Shown here: positions 27,401 through 37,800 of the stretch, one piece after another
Numbering within the stretch: position 1 is the first letter of the stretch
Layout: each line of letters begins with the position of its first letter
Assembly (NCBI GenBank): GCA_028689665.1
Contig: JAQVCR010000019.1
Coordinates: 1-39,040 of the forward strand
DNA length: 39,040 bases
Reading direction: 5' to 3'
Origin: Muribaculaceae bacterium
Lineage (GTDB): Bacteria > Bacteroidota > Bacteroidia > Bacteroidales > Muribaculaceae
Program-made: the position numbers and the translations under genes
Notes under the pieces: model-generated
The model's database searches: none
Told to the model about the DNA's origin: nothing
Seen by the model: only the letters and a program-made list of their open reading frames with translations

Positions 27401-27768
27401 GTTGTTGCTCCGGTGAATAATCGCTTATCCATTTTTTGCATACCCGTTACAACCACCTCATTTAGCACTAATGCGTTCGAGGTCATCACGATTTTTAAAG
27501 TTTTAGCACTTGCTTTTACTTGTGCCTGCTCCATTCCAACGTAAGACACTAAGATTGTTGATTTGTACGATGGAGCTTGAATCGAAAATTTACCGTCAAA
27601 ATCGGTAGCAGTAGCAACCGACGGACTCTCTTTAATCGAAACCGTAGCGCCAATAATTGGCTCATTATCTTCGCCAATGACAACACCACTTACTGTTACT
27701 TGCCCTGTGGCACTTAAAGCAAATAGTATTACCCCAAAGATTAGAAGTAACTTCTTTCTCATAAACAC
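24448..27768 (-). CDS. SusC/RagA-like TonB-dependent transporter
   Basis: This 1106-residue outer-membrane transporter leads the operon. After a signal peptide (ALSATGQ) it has a carboxypeptidase-regulatory-like domain (about 22-105, VSGVVIGEDNEPIIGATVSI), the TonB-box region NEVVVTG near 125, a plug domain with IRVRGATSIYGTSKPLWVVDG and QILKDGSATSIYGARAMAGVI, and a beta-barrel ending in Phe-containing FTLRFGL. No extra N-terminal signalling (STN) domain is present, so no anti-sigma partner is expected. Met3 is an equally good start. With SusD it imports an oligomeric nutrient with TonB energy. Confidence 0.94.
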   Translation of the reverse strand: MFMRKKLLLIFGVILFALSATGQVTVSGVVIGEDNEPIIGATVSIKESPSVATATDFDGKFSIQAPSYKSTILVSYVGMEQAQVKASAKTLKIVMTSNALVLNEVVVTGMQKMDKRLFTGATTKLDADKAKLDGVADISRSLEGRAAGVSVQNVSGTFGTAPKIRVRGATSIYGTSKPLWVVDGVILEDAVEVSADELSSGDAVTLISSAIAGMNADDIESFQILKDGSATSIYGARAMAGVIVVTTKQGKAGHTSINYTGEFTLRMKPSYSEFNISNSQEQMSIYKEMQSKGWLEFANLVNSSSSGIYGTMYKLIDSYQNGGYGIANTEAAMNQYLRQAEQRNTDWFDLLFNNSIMMNHALSITGGTDKGRFYSSLSVMNDPGWTKASDVQRYTFNANASYDLSKTLRVKILTSDSYRKQTAPGTLSQDVDVVSGKVNRGFDINPYSYALNTSRTTDPNVYSVRNYAAFNIFNELDNNYIDINVTDLKFQGELNWRPIAGLEFNAIGSYRYNSSTQNHYVKDNSNQAMAYRAGIDPENAIIRASNPYLYTDPDDPNALPKTILPKGGILFHNVYSMSQYDFRGTAQYNKTFNNIHITSLMAGAEVSSIDRHQENFTGWGICYENGNIPFIDADLFKQMVEENGSYFGDYWAYRRNAAFFATGSYSYKGRYIFNGVIRYEGSNKLGRSSQSRWLPTWNLSAAWNMHEEEWFANKVVSHAKIRASYSLTGESGPSSVSNATAIYSSYKPWRPVTEASELGLALNELANSELTYEKKHELDIGADLGFLDNRLNLSFDWYTRNNYDLIGRIYTQGVGGVTSKYANVASMSSHGVEFTLSTKNIDNKDFTWTTDFTFAYAKNTITDLKARSRVIDLVQGTGFPLEGYPVRAIFSIPFVGLNDEGIPQIINENGEVTTTNINFQEFEKLGFLKYEGPTDPTITGGFGNGLRWKNWHANIFLTYSFGNKLRLSPDFAAAYSDLSAMPKEFKNRWTKPGDELYTDIPVIASRRQYQDDSNLSYAYNAYNYSTARIADGGFIRLKEISVSYDIPKVVLTKLRLTSASVKLQATNICLLYADKKLNGQDPEFFNSGGVATPMPRQFTFTLRFGL

Positions 27769-28230
27769 TATCTATAATTATTAAATTTAACTTACTAAAA
27801 CCAGCAAACTAATTAACTTAATTTAATTAACAAGAATAGAACAAAAGACCTATATTTGAAACAAATTTCTCAAAAAGGGAATAAATTCAATCCACATTGA
27901 TATAAAATTAATTATATAATTAGCTTTATGTATTTAAAACGATGAGCAAAATAAACCAATATTTTTTAATCCACCTAATTTTTATATATAAATTTTCATT
28001 TTTACCCTACTTTTATTTACACAATCATCAAAAAACTGCTTTTTTTGCATCAAATTAGTATTTTTGACAATAGATTTGATGAAATTGGAATGTTTTGTTA
28101 TAGCATAAATGATAATTTAGGCAATTGTTGTATACAAAGATGAATAAAAATAAATTAAAAGGACACATTCAGTTATCAAACGATAGAAAACTTAAATATT
28201 TAGTGCCACTAATAAGTATTTTAATACTAA
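27769..28230. other. AT-rich upstream region of the SusC operon
   Basis: No gene is seen in the 460 bp. It must contain the operon promoter and a leader, yet I find no minus-strand TAnnTTTG with a -33 box. A plus-strand TATATTTG occurs at 27851-27858. The region may hold a regulated leader or a regulator site, but nothing specific can be supported. Confidence 0.5.
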
Positions 28231-28262
28231 AAAAGCGAAAAGATTTTATTCTTTTCGCTTTT
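28231..28262 (-). terminator. Rho-independent terminator
   Basis: A perfect 12-bp stem, aaaagcgaaaag (28231-28242) with cttttcgctttt (28251-28262), begins 24 bp beyond the stop of the minus-strand gene at 28286 and is followed on that strand by a T-run. Confidence 0.88.
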
Positions 28263-28285
28263 ATTAAAATATATGTGTCTTAATA

Positions 28286-28978
28286 CTACCAAATAGACTG
28301 CGACACTAAGATTGCATCGACAGTTGTATCTGTATTCTTATCTTTTATTTCAAATGTCATTGCATCGTAGTTGTAATCCGAGATAAGTAGTGTTGATGAT
28401 TCCTCTACATAATGCAGAAACAAAACTCCTCCGGCTTTAAACATTTCGCCGGAGCCTACTGTATTCACTCCGTCGTTTAAGTCGCCAAAGCGCATATCTG
28501 CATTTTTATATTTTGCAATTAGGTCTCGAAACATTGAGCCTACTCCAAAATTATCTTTAGTTCTGAAATGGCTGTCAAAAACAAATATATCATTTATGAA
28601 TCCTCGAGAATTACTTCGCAATGAGATTAGTGGCTTGCCATTTTTTTTGACTACATAAATAACATCTGCCAATTCGGGACCATCACTTTGCTTAGATATT
28701 TGATAATCCTTGCTCAATTTTTTTACCACATCGTGCGTGTAGTCGCCCAGAGATATAAATCCAACTTTATCTCTCGAGATTGAAATTATTGAATCTTTTA
28801 ACAAAATATTATCCTTTGCAGCTACGGTATCAATTGCCAGCTCTGTGCTATCTTTGATGGCCGACTTTTGATTATAGATACCTGTCTTATACACTATCAA
28901 GTATATAATGCCAAGAAATGCAATAATTAGAAGTACAATTATTAAAAGGGTCTTGTTTCTCTGTGTCTTATTACCCAT
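28286..28978 (-). CDS. Membrane-anchored protein of unknown function
   Basis: This 230-residue protein has one N-terminal membrane segment (about 10-30) and a soluble domain outside the cytoplasm. I do not recognise the family. The domain has conserved-looking parts: GFISLGDYTHDVVKKL, NSRGFINDIFVFDSHFRTKDNFGVGSMFRDL and GGVLFLHYVEE, and a short spacer rich in Asp/Ser after the membrane segment. It has its own likely promoter, TATATTTG (29025-29018), lying inside the valS terminator, and its own terminator downstream, so it is a single-gene unit. Confidence 0.6.
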   Translation of the reverse strand: MGNKTQRNKTLLIIVLLIIAFLGIIYLIVYKTGIYNQKSAIKDSTELAIDTVAAKDNILLKDSIISISRDKVGFISLGDYTHDVVKKLSKDYQISKQSDGPELADVIYVVKKNGKPLISLRSNSRGFINDIFVFDSHFRTKDNFGVGSMFRDLIAKYKNADMRFGDLNDGVNTVGSGEMFKAGGVLFLHYVEESSTLLISDYNYDAMTFEIKDKNTDTTVDAILVSQSIW

Positions 28979-28980
28979 AT

Positions 28981-29025
28981 CAAAAAAATATTTGCAGTAA
29001 ATTGAATAAATTTACTGCAAATATA
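28981..29025 (-). terminator. valS terminator overlapping a promoter element
   Basis: A perfect 16-bp stem (28988-29003 with 29009-29024, 5-nt loop) is followed on the minus strand by T7, ending valS transcription. The first arm carries TATATTTG (29025-29018), a -7 promoter element for the next gene (start 28978). Confidence 0.88.
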
Positions 29026-29052
29026 CAAAATATTATCAAAATAAAGAACTTA

Positions 29053-31683
29053 CTACATTTTCTTTAGTCTGTCTATACTTTCTTGTAGTGTATTAATTTT
29101 GCTTTCGGCATCGGCTTGCTTTTTACGTTCGCCTTCTACGACAGCTGCGGGTGCATTATTTACAAATCTTTCATTACCGAGTTTTGCTTCGATTGATTTC
29201 AAAAATCCTTGTAAATATTTCAATTCGCCTTCTTGCTTTTTAAGCTCTTCTTCTACGTTTATGTTATTGCCAAGTGGCACACAAAATTCTGTTGTGCCTA
29301 CAAGGAATGATGCTGCTGTTGCATCTTTATCGATTACATTTGTTATTGCCGACAGGTTCGCAAGTTTTGTTATCACTGCGCTATTAGGATTACTAAATGT
29401 TCCGATTACTTGTAATTCAAGTGAATCGCGATTAGGAATATTCTTTTGTAGTCTTACGGTGCGCACTCCTGCAATAATTTCCTTTGCTATATTTATGGTT
29501 TCAATAATTTCGCTGTTCACATGTCCCGACTCTGGTATCTTTGCATACATTATGCTTTCGCCGTCTTTTCGCTCCTGAATATGTTGCCAAAGCTCTTCGG
29601 TGATAAATGGCATAAATGGATGTAGCAGACGCAATAGTGAATCAAAAAATGATAGAGTAGCCGAATAAGTAGCTGCATCAATTGGTTGTTGATAGCCGGG
29701 CTTAATCATCTCGAGATACCATGACGAATATTCGTCCCAGAATAGTTTATAAACGCTCATCAATGCTTCTGACAGGCGGAACTTGCTCATCAAGTCTTTA
29801 ACTTCTATTGCAGTAGAATTTAGTACCGAGTCGAACCACTCAATTGCTATTTTGGAGCTTTCGGGTTGTTCTATTGTTTCTGATACTTCCCAGCCTTTTA
29901 CAAGACGGAAGGCGTTCCAAATCTTGTTGTTAAAGTTACGTCCTTGCTCGCATAGTGAATCGTCATAAAGAATATCGTTGCCGGCAGGTGCGGCTAGCAT
30001 TAAGCCCATACGCACGCCATCGGCTCCATAACGTTCGATTAACTCTAGTGGATCGGGTGAGTTGCCTAATGATTTCGACATCTTTCTGCCCTTTTTATCG
30101 CGAACTATACCGGTAAAATATACATTTTTAAATGGCATATCTTGCTTATATTCGTATCCGGCAATTATCATACGTGCTACCCAGAAGAAAATAATATCGG
30201 GTCCTGTTACTAAGTCGCTTGATGGATAGTAATATTTTATCTCTTCGTTATCGGGATCGATGATTCCATCGAATAGCGATATTGGCCATAACCATGATGA
30301 GAACCATGTATCTAGGCAATCTTCGTCTTGGCGAAGATCGGCTGCTGTAAGTGAATTATTTCCGGTCTTTGCTTTTGCCAATTCTAATGCTTTTTCGGCT
30401 GTCTCGGCTACCACATAACCACCTTCGGGCAAGAAGTATGCGGGAATGCGATGTCCCCACCAAAGTTGGCGCGAAATACACCAGTCTTTGATATTTGTCA
30501 TCCAGTGGCGATAGGTATTTTTAAATTTAGGAGGGAAAAATTTAATATCATCGTTCATCACGGCATCTAAAGCCGGAATAGTGATATTATCCATTTTCAT
30601 AAACCATTGCATAGATAGTTTTGGCTCGATTACTACATTGGTACGCTCAGAATATCCCACCTTATTATTATAGTCTTCAACTTTTTCTAATAAGTTGGCT
30701 TTTTCTAAGTCGACGGTAATCTCTTTGCGCACGTCAAAACGATCTTTACCTACATACATTTCGCCGGCTTCGCTTATCGTTCCATTATCGTTGAAGATGT
30801 CGATTGTTGGTAAATTATATTTTTCACCTAGCATATAGTCGTTTACGTCGTGGGCGGGGGTAACCTTTAAGCAACCTGTTCCAAATTCCATCTCTACATA
30901 TTCGTCCATAATAATAGGTATCGAGCGGCCTACAAGCGGCACAATCACTTTTTTACCTTTTAGCCATTGATAACGCTCATCGTTTGGATTAACGCACACG
31001 GCAGTATCTCCTAATATTGTTTCGGGACGTGTAGTAGCAACTACTATATATTTGCCTTCGTCTCCCTCTACTTTATATTTAAGGTAGAATAATTTGCTAT
31101 GCTCTTCTTTATATATTACTTCCTCATCGCTAAGTGCTGTCAATGCAACCGGATCCCAATTTACCATTCTCACGCCACGGTATATCAACCCTTTATTGAA
31201 AAGGTCGACGAATACTTTAAGTACACTTTCCGAGCGTTTTTCGTCCATTGTGAAAGCTGTGCGACTCCAATCGCAAGATGCTCCAAGTTTTTTTAATTGC
31301 TCTAAGATTATTCCGCCATGCTTGTGTGTCCATTCCCACGCATGCACAAGAAATTCATCACGTGTGAGGTCGGTTTTCTTAATTCCTTCTTGAGCTAGTT
31401 TATTCACCACTTTTGCCTCAGTGGCGATAGAAGCATGGTCGGTACCCGGCACCCATAGTGCATTTTTGCCTTCCATGCGCGCACGTCGAATCAAAATATC
31501 TTGTATGGTATTGTTTAGCATGTGTCCCATGTGAAGCACTCCTGTTACATTTGGTGGAGGTATAACTATTGTATAAGGTTCACGCTCATCGGGAACAGAT
31601 TTAAATAAATCATGTTCCATCCAGTATTTATACCATTTGTCTTCTACTTCAGATGGATCATATTTAGTTGCTAACTCATTCAT
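29053..31683 (-). CDS. valS: Valine-tRNA ligase
   Basis: This 876-residue class I aminoacyl-tRNA synthetase charges tRNA-Val in the cytosol. The HIGH-type motif is at [13 protein letters not shown] (HMGH 51-54) and the KMSKS motif near residue 534 ([10 protein letters not shown]). The valine-specific CP1 editing domain lies between, with [16 protein letters not shown] and the [12 protein letters not shown] segment. The C-terminal coiled-coil arm typical of ValRS is present ([19 protein letters not shown]). Length and motifs are normal. It has its own -7 element (TAAATTTG, 31728-31721) and a strong terminator. Confidence 0.97.
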   Translation of the reverse strand: MNELATKYDPSEVEDKWYKYWMEHDLFKSVPDEREPYTIVIPPPNVTGVLHMGHMLNNTIQDILIRRARMEGKNALWVPGTDHASIATEAKVVNKLAQEGIKKTDLTRDEFLVHAWEWTHKHGGIILEQLKKLGASCDWSRTAFTMDEKRSESVLKVFVDLFNKGLIYRGVRMVNWDPVALTALSDEEVIYKEEHSKLFYLKYKVEGDEGKYIVVATTRPETILGDTAVCVNPNDERYQWLKGKKVIVPLVGRSIPIIMDEYVEMEFGTGCLKVTPAHDVNDYMLGEKYNLPTIDIFNDNGTISEAGEMYVGKDRFDVRKEITVDLEKANLLEKVEDYNNKVGYSERTNVVIEPKLSMQWFMKMDNITIPALDAVMNDDIKFFPPKFKNTYRHWMTNIKDWCISRQLWWGHRIPAYFLPEGGYVVAETAEKALELAKAKTGNNSLTAADLRQDEDCLDTWFSSWLWPISLFDGIIDPDNEEIKYYYPSSDLVTGPDIIFFWVARMIIAGYEYKQDMPFKNVYFTGIVRDKKGRKMSKSLGNSPDPLELIERYGADGVRMGLMLAAPAGNDILYDDSLCEQGRNFNNKIWNAFRLVKGWEVSETIEQPESSKIAIEWFDSVLNSTAIEVKDLMSKFRLSEALMSVYKLFWDEYSSWYLEMIKPGYQQPIDAATYSATLSFFDSLLRLLHPFMPFITEELWQHIQERKDGESIMYAKIPESGHVNSEIIETINIAKEIIAGVRTVRLQKNIPNRDSLELQVIGTFSNPNSAVITKLANLSAITNVIDKDATAASFLVGTTEFCVPLGNNINVEEELKKQEGELKYLQGFLKSIEAKLGNERFVNNAPAAVVEGERKKQADAESKINTLQESIDRLKKM

Positions 31684-31720
31684 AAACTGATATATATTTG
31701 TTTGTTTTTATTTCAAAGCG

Positions 31721-31728
31721 CAAATTTA
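31721..31728 (-). promoter_or_regulatory. valS -7 promoter element
   Basis: On the minus strand this reads TAAATTTG, a TAnnTTTG match 38 bp before the valS ATG. No TTTG -33 box is visible. Confidence 0.45.
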
Positions 31729-31778
31729 CAAAATTTGTCGGAATAATCTCGATATAAAAAAGAATATTATAATGTAAC

Positions 31779-31809
31779 GGAGGCGAATAGCTCTACACTA
31801 TCCGCCTCC
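31779..31809 (-). terminator. Terminator of the giant surface-protein gene
   Basis: ggaggcgaatag (31779-31790) pairs with ctatccgcctcc (31798-31809) at 11 of 12 positions, 25 bp past the stop at 31835. A T-rich stretch lies further on along the minus strand. Confidence 0.7.
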
Positions 31810-31834
31810 ACCATTGAAGATTCTTTAGTTACTA

Positions 31835-34800
31835 TTATTTTTTCAAGAATCGTTTTGTCGTTTTATTACCATTCGGCTGTGCAATTTCTATAAGATATGC
31901 GCCTGCCGACAACACAGAGACATCGACTTTTGTTTGTCCTTCGAGGTCATAGTTGCGAAGATACTCTGTGCCATCAATGCCTATCACTCTTGTCGAATAT
32001 TTAGAGTCTACACCTTTTATATTAAGTTCGTTCTCTGCAGGTATTGGATAAATTGCAATATTATCAAATTCGTTCAGTTCTACGTCGGTTGACCCTCCGC
32101 CGAAATTATCCATACAGAAGTATACCGGAACATATACGTTAGATGCTTGCAATTCTACTTTAATGGTTTTCACTGTGCCTAGTGGTGATAAATCGCACCA
32201 TTTCCAGTCGGTAAGTGCATAGTGTTTTGTTGCATCTTCGTTGCGATAGTCGGCTAAGTAGAATTCTACTTCTTGTCCTGTGGCATCGTCGCCCTTGAAT
32301 ACGAGTTTCAAGAAATCACCGGTTCTAAATGGATTTGGATTGAAAGAGTCGCCATTAAGTATGCTGCTTAGGGCATAAGCTGTATTTGTAAAATAAGCTC
32401 CCGATACTGTTTCTCCTTCTTCTGAGCCTAAAACTGTAATTTTTGTTTCTGCTCCCATTGTATAAGCCAATGCAAATGTTGCACTATTGCTTGCTCCGTG
32501 TCCTACTGTCGAACGGAATTGATGTGTCATCATCTGTGCCGCATCAAATTCGGTTGCTGTAATATTTGAATAAGCAAAGCCTCCAAAGAATTGATATGCT
32601 GGCATATATGTATTCGTAAATTCGTATGAGCCGCTAAAGAATGTAAATGAATATTCATCGGGGTCGGTCGATTTTCCTCCATTCCAATAGCTTTCGGGGG
32701 CTAGATAGTTGTCTTCAAATGTTGCCATTGTCTTTTTACCTGTTACCGGAACTTTGATATATGCTACAGCCTTCTGTCCGTCGTTGCTTGTTACATTCAA
32801 TGTGAACTCTTCAGATAATTCGGTGGTGAAAGTATAGCTTTCTGATGATGATACTATTTCATTCATTCGATTTATCCACTCGCATGTATATGGTGCTTCA
32901 CCACCCGATATTACGGGGGTTAATGTTACTTCGGTATTAGTTTTTACCGGAGCATTGTTATCAATTGCTATAGCAAGTGGTGCATAATATTTTAAAGTAG
33001 TGATTTCGCTTGTGGCAATCACTGCTGAGTTCTCTCCTAGTGCGCCTTCAAGTAAGAAATATGCTTTATAAGCTGTCGTTTCTTCTAGAGATTCAAATTT
33101 ATTTATTACCTCTTCGTTCTTTGATATTTCTTTTATATCGGTTGTCGCCAATAATGCCTCTACGGTTGGAGCTTCTTCGGTTGCTTTCTTTATGATGGAA
33201 TGCAACTTGCCACTTTGCGACCATTTTGTCTTTACGTCAATTGCGTTCCATGTAACATTTCCGGTTACAGGATAGCTTTCGGCTATTTCGGGACGTTCGA
33301 TCACTAATACCTCGTATTCATAAGCTCCTAGAGTGGGGTGCTCGGCGTTACGTTTCACGCCGTCGGCATCTACAAGGATATAATCAACCGGTACACCGAT
33401 ACCTAGACCGCCAAGACTCTTTAAGTGCAGATCAAAGGAGCTGATAAAATCTGCCTTTTCTTGAATACTTGCAGCGTCGCTCATCTTAACTTTCCAATCA
33501 TCGAAAGTGTCGCCTCCATTATTTGAAAATTTTGTTGCTGTTGTGTAATAGCCATTGCTTTCAAATGTGAATCCGCCAAGGAGTGCGGCATTCTGGATAT
33601 TTATCAATGCTGATGGTGTAGTGCTTTGTATCAAGTTATTCTTCACTGTTATCCCGCGCAGATTTGTATATGTCTTCGAGAAATTAAGTCCATATCCGCC
33701 TTCGCCTTCTACATTAATTGTATTATTTACTAATGATATATTGGCGCAGTCGCTGGTTATTTCGATTCCACTTGCCGACGTGTTGGGAGCTGCTGTCAAC
33801 GACACTGCATTATTGTAAATTAATATCGGAGTGTCGACTGTTCCTTGTGCCTCTGAACGTATGTTTATTCCTGTGGAATATACGTTGTGGCGATTTACAA
33901 TTTTATTGTTGCAGACTACCAAATTTCCTTTACAGCGATAGATGTCTATTCCGCTGTAACTCGTTTTCTCGGTGGTAGCACTTGTTACTGTGTTCCCATA
34001 GACAAGAGCATCTAATTCATCGTTTACATATATTCCCTTACTTGCCGCATTGATTACTGTATTATTAATAATCTTTGCGCCCACTTCTTTTGAGAGTGCC
34101 ACGTAGCTTGTGCCACCTGTGTATAATGCAATGTAACCACCTGTCAGAGTATTATTTTCGATGGAAATGAAATCATTATTTTTGCCTTCTTCGTTTATGG
34201 CTTGCATATATACTAAGTTCATTCCACTGTACCCGCTGGTTATTAGGGCGGCTGTAATTTCGCAATTATTTAAAGTGAAATGCCTGCTTGAATTAAGAAT
34301 GTGTACGCAATATGGATAACTTTGTGATTCGGGGATAAAACTCATATTCTCAAATTTCACATAGTGTGTGTTGTCGATAGCTACCATTCCATATTTTTGT
34401 TCGCCGTATGCCGGTTCGCTATATCCTGCTCCTGTTATTTTAACATCACTTTTGTTGCCACTCTGTGAGGTGAATATTATTGGGTGTGTTGCCGATGTTC
34501 CGGCAATTTTGCTTATTAAGATATTTTCGGCATAGCTTCCTGTCTCTAATTTGAAAGTTACTGCACCTTCCACTCCTCCGGCTAATGCGACGACAGCTTC
34601 GGCGATTGTCTTATAATTAGCATTTTCGGAGCTTCCTATCGTATATTCGCCCTTAAATCCTGCCTTTACTGTTTTGTCTGCCGGGCTGAGTGCTGTTGTA
34701 TTTTGTGATTTAGCATCTACATCTATTGTATTTAACGATGATTTAATGTGATTTTCGGCTGTTGCTTCTGCCGATACACTTGCTGTTACCCAGAAATAAT

Positions 34801-37800
34801 ATGTACCCGACGATGTAATTGCTAAATTTTCTGCGGCTGTAAAATTATATTCTTCTGTCGGGGTGCTTTCGGCTATTTTGTCGGTTGATATAAACGATGT
34901 CGATGTCCCTGTGTACCACAATTTCACATCTTTAATATCACTTATCGCACTTGTTCCTGCCAAGCTGCCTTTAAAGTTGTTTAGTGTAATGCTGCCTTTA
35001 TCTCCGGCTACCGTTACTGCAATTTTTAGCAATGGCTCATCTACTGCGCCTCTTAGTATTGTCTCACTACCTTCGTGGCTGGTTTCGATTGTGGCTACGC
35101 TTAACGATTGTGGCTCATAAGATTCTACTTTCAATTCCCATCCTGCATAGCGTGTGCCTGTCGATGTGCTGATAAAACGCACTGTCAACGAGCCGTCGGC
35201 TGCTTTTGAAAGCACTTCGGCTGGTAGTTTTTCGCTAGAATATTTTGCAATTAGATTATCTTCATTTGCCTCTCTGCCATTATAGAGATACATATAATGT
35301 GCTGAGTTTGTTTTAAATGACTTGTTTGTAATTTTTACTATCTCATTTGCTTTAGCCGGCACAAAGGTTACTTGACCATCGAAACTTGAAGAATAATTAT
35401 TGTCGGCTCCTCCATCATCATAGAATAGCACCGGATTGTTTAATATTATCGTGCCGTTTTCGCCCTGTTGTAGGTTTAGTATGTTTTTGGTTAAGCGTAC
35501 ACCTTCGGGGTCGCCATTTTGTGGGGTGTAGGCTTCGGCGTCGGTGGTTTTTATTGATAATATACTTGCATCTACTTCAATATCGCTCTCGGCTGTGGCT
35601 TTGATGTCATATAACACGCGGAAATTGCTCGTACCTTCGTTTAGTGTTTGCTCACCGGTTATGCCGATGCTTTCGCCTGTGGTATAATCGGCTGTTCCGA
35701 ATATTGTGGCTTGGTCAAATGTAGTGCTTGCGCCTGCATATAGCACTGTTACTTTTTCTATCGCCTTTGCCGAGTTTTTAACTCCTACGGCTATTTCTTT
35801 TACTACTTGTGAGGTAAGATTTCCTGATGTTGCAATGCTGAAATCAATTATTTCTTGATTTTTGCTGCCGGGAACCAGATTTGCAGTGCTGGCTTGGCTG
35901 ACGCTTATTGCATCGACTGTCATATTGTGGTTGACAAATGGGGTAATGGTTGCGTTCCACCCTTTTCCTGCATAGTAAGAGCTGCTTGTATTTGCATTAA
36001 ATTTGATGGTGATTGAGCCATCGGCTGCCGCTGAACGTAGTTTTTTGCCCGGACCCGTCTGCGATTGTGCATTATCACTTAATTTCCACAATAGGTTATC
36101 GGCATTCACTTCGCTTCCGCTATATATTTCATACACGGCTTTCACTCCATAGCTCGACGATGCATAATACACGTCGAATGAGCTGAATTCTATCTCGGCT
36201 TGGGCATTGCTTTCTGCAGGGCGGAATGTTACAATGCAGTCGGCATCTTCGTAGTTGTATTTGTCGCTGTTAAAACGGCTCTTTGTGTCGGTAAATGTCC
36301 ATGGCTCGTATATTGATACGGTCTTGGTGCCTTGTTGATGCTTAAATACGGTGTTTACACTTCTTGTTGCAACGGTTTTTGGCTCGATGGTCTTAGTCTG
36401 TTCGCCTATATTCACCGATGTTGCGCTTAGACTTATTGTTAAGCCTTTTGTTGCAGTTGCCGAGATGTCGGCGACGATTGCAAAGTAGTTATTGCCTTCT
36501 TTTAATTCGGCTGTGCCTGTTATTGTAGCAGCTGTGCCTTCCACTGTGGTTTCTCCGAATAGATTGGCTGTGCTGAATGTTTTTTCTTCGCCTAGCAAAT
36601 ACACTTTTACCTTATCGAGCAGGCTTGCCGGTGTATTTTCCAAACCTACATTTAGGCTCGTTACACTGAGAGGCAATAATATATTACTTGCTCTTACATT
36701 TACTATCAAGAATTGGCTGTCGGTGCTTGCCGGTGATAGCTCTTCGGTCGACGATACTTCACTTGCTACACTCTCGATAGTCATGTTTCCGGGTAAGAAT
36801 TGCGATACTGTTGCTTCCCACCCTTCTGCCGGAATACCGGTAGTACTCTTTAGTGTTACGGTCATTGCGCCGTCGGGCGATGTCGATTTTACTATCTTTT
36901 TATCTTTTAGCAATGTTGCTATAAGATTGGTTTCGGTGGCTTCGGTGCCATTATAGAAATTAAATACGTCGTTTAATCCTACACTGGAGGTATTGAATAT
37001 TTCTAATTTGCTGAAGTCTATTTTTATTTTGTGGTCGGCTGTTGCCGGGATAAAGGTTACACTTCCTTCAAAGTTGCTGCTTATCTTGCCTGTTATTCCA
37101 CCATCGTCATAGAAATTTGCCGCTTCCGAAATATTGTAGCTTGTCTTCTCGGCGGGCATTAATATAGTATTGGTTACTGCTACTGCGGGAGTAGTGGCTT
37201 GCTGGATTGTCTTTTCGGAACCCGAAACACTAACTTTTGTTAATGTCAATGTTGGCAATTGACCTACAAAGTCGGGGAGCAAATCGCCCACTACATAATA
37301 ATGGTTGTTTCCGCTTTTTAGCGTCGTTGTGGCTGTGATTGAGATTTTGCCTCCGGCACTGCCCGTCGATGCTATAAGATTCTCGCTAGTGAATTTATTG
37401 CCTGCATAGATTCTGGCATTTACTACTTGTTGTGCTGTCAGTGTGCTAAGGTCGAATTCAAGGTTGTCGAGCGTCAAGGCTTTGTTTATTCCTTCGGTCT
37501 TTACATTTACTCCTATTAGAGCTTGATTTTTAGCTCCGCGATATAGGCTTGATGTTAAGGCTACAGCGTCGGCACTTACATATTCCATATCCTTTGGTAC
37601 TACACTCGATATGGTTATCTTAAATCCTTTCTGCGATGCCGATCCCGATGAGTGATAACCAAATGTTAACTTGCCATCGGTGGCTGTCGAGGTTATTGTA
37701 AGCCCTTCGGTGCCTTTAATTATCTTATTTGTCCATCCTGCCGGCAAATACGTCGATTGGTCTACGCCGTCGGAGGCTCCATATTCGCCTGTGGCTACTT

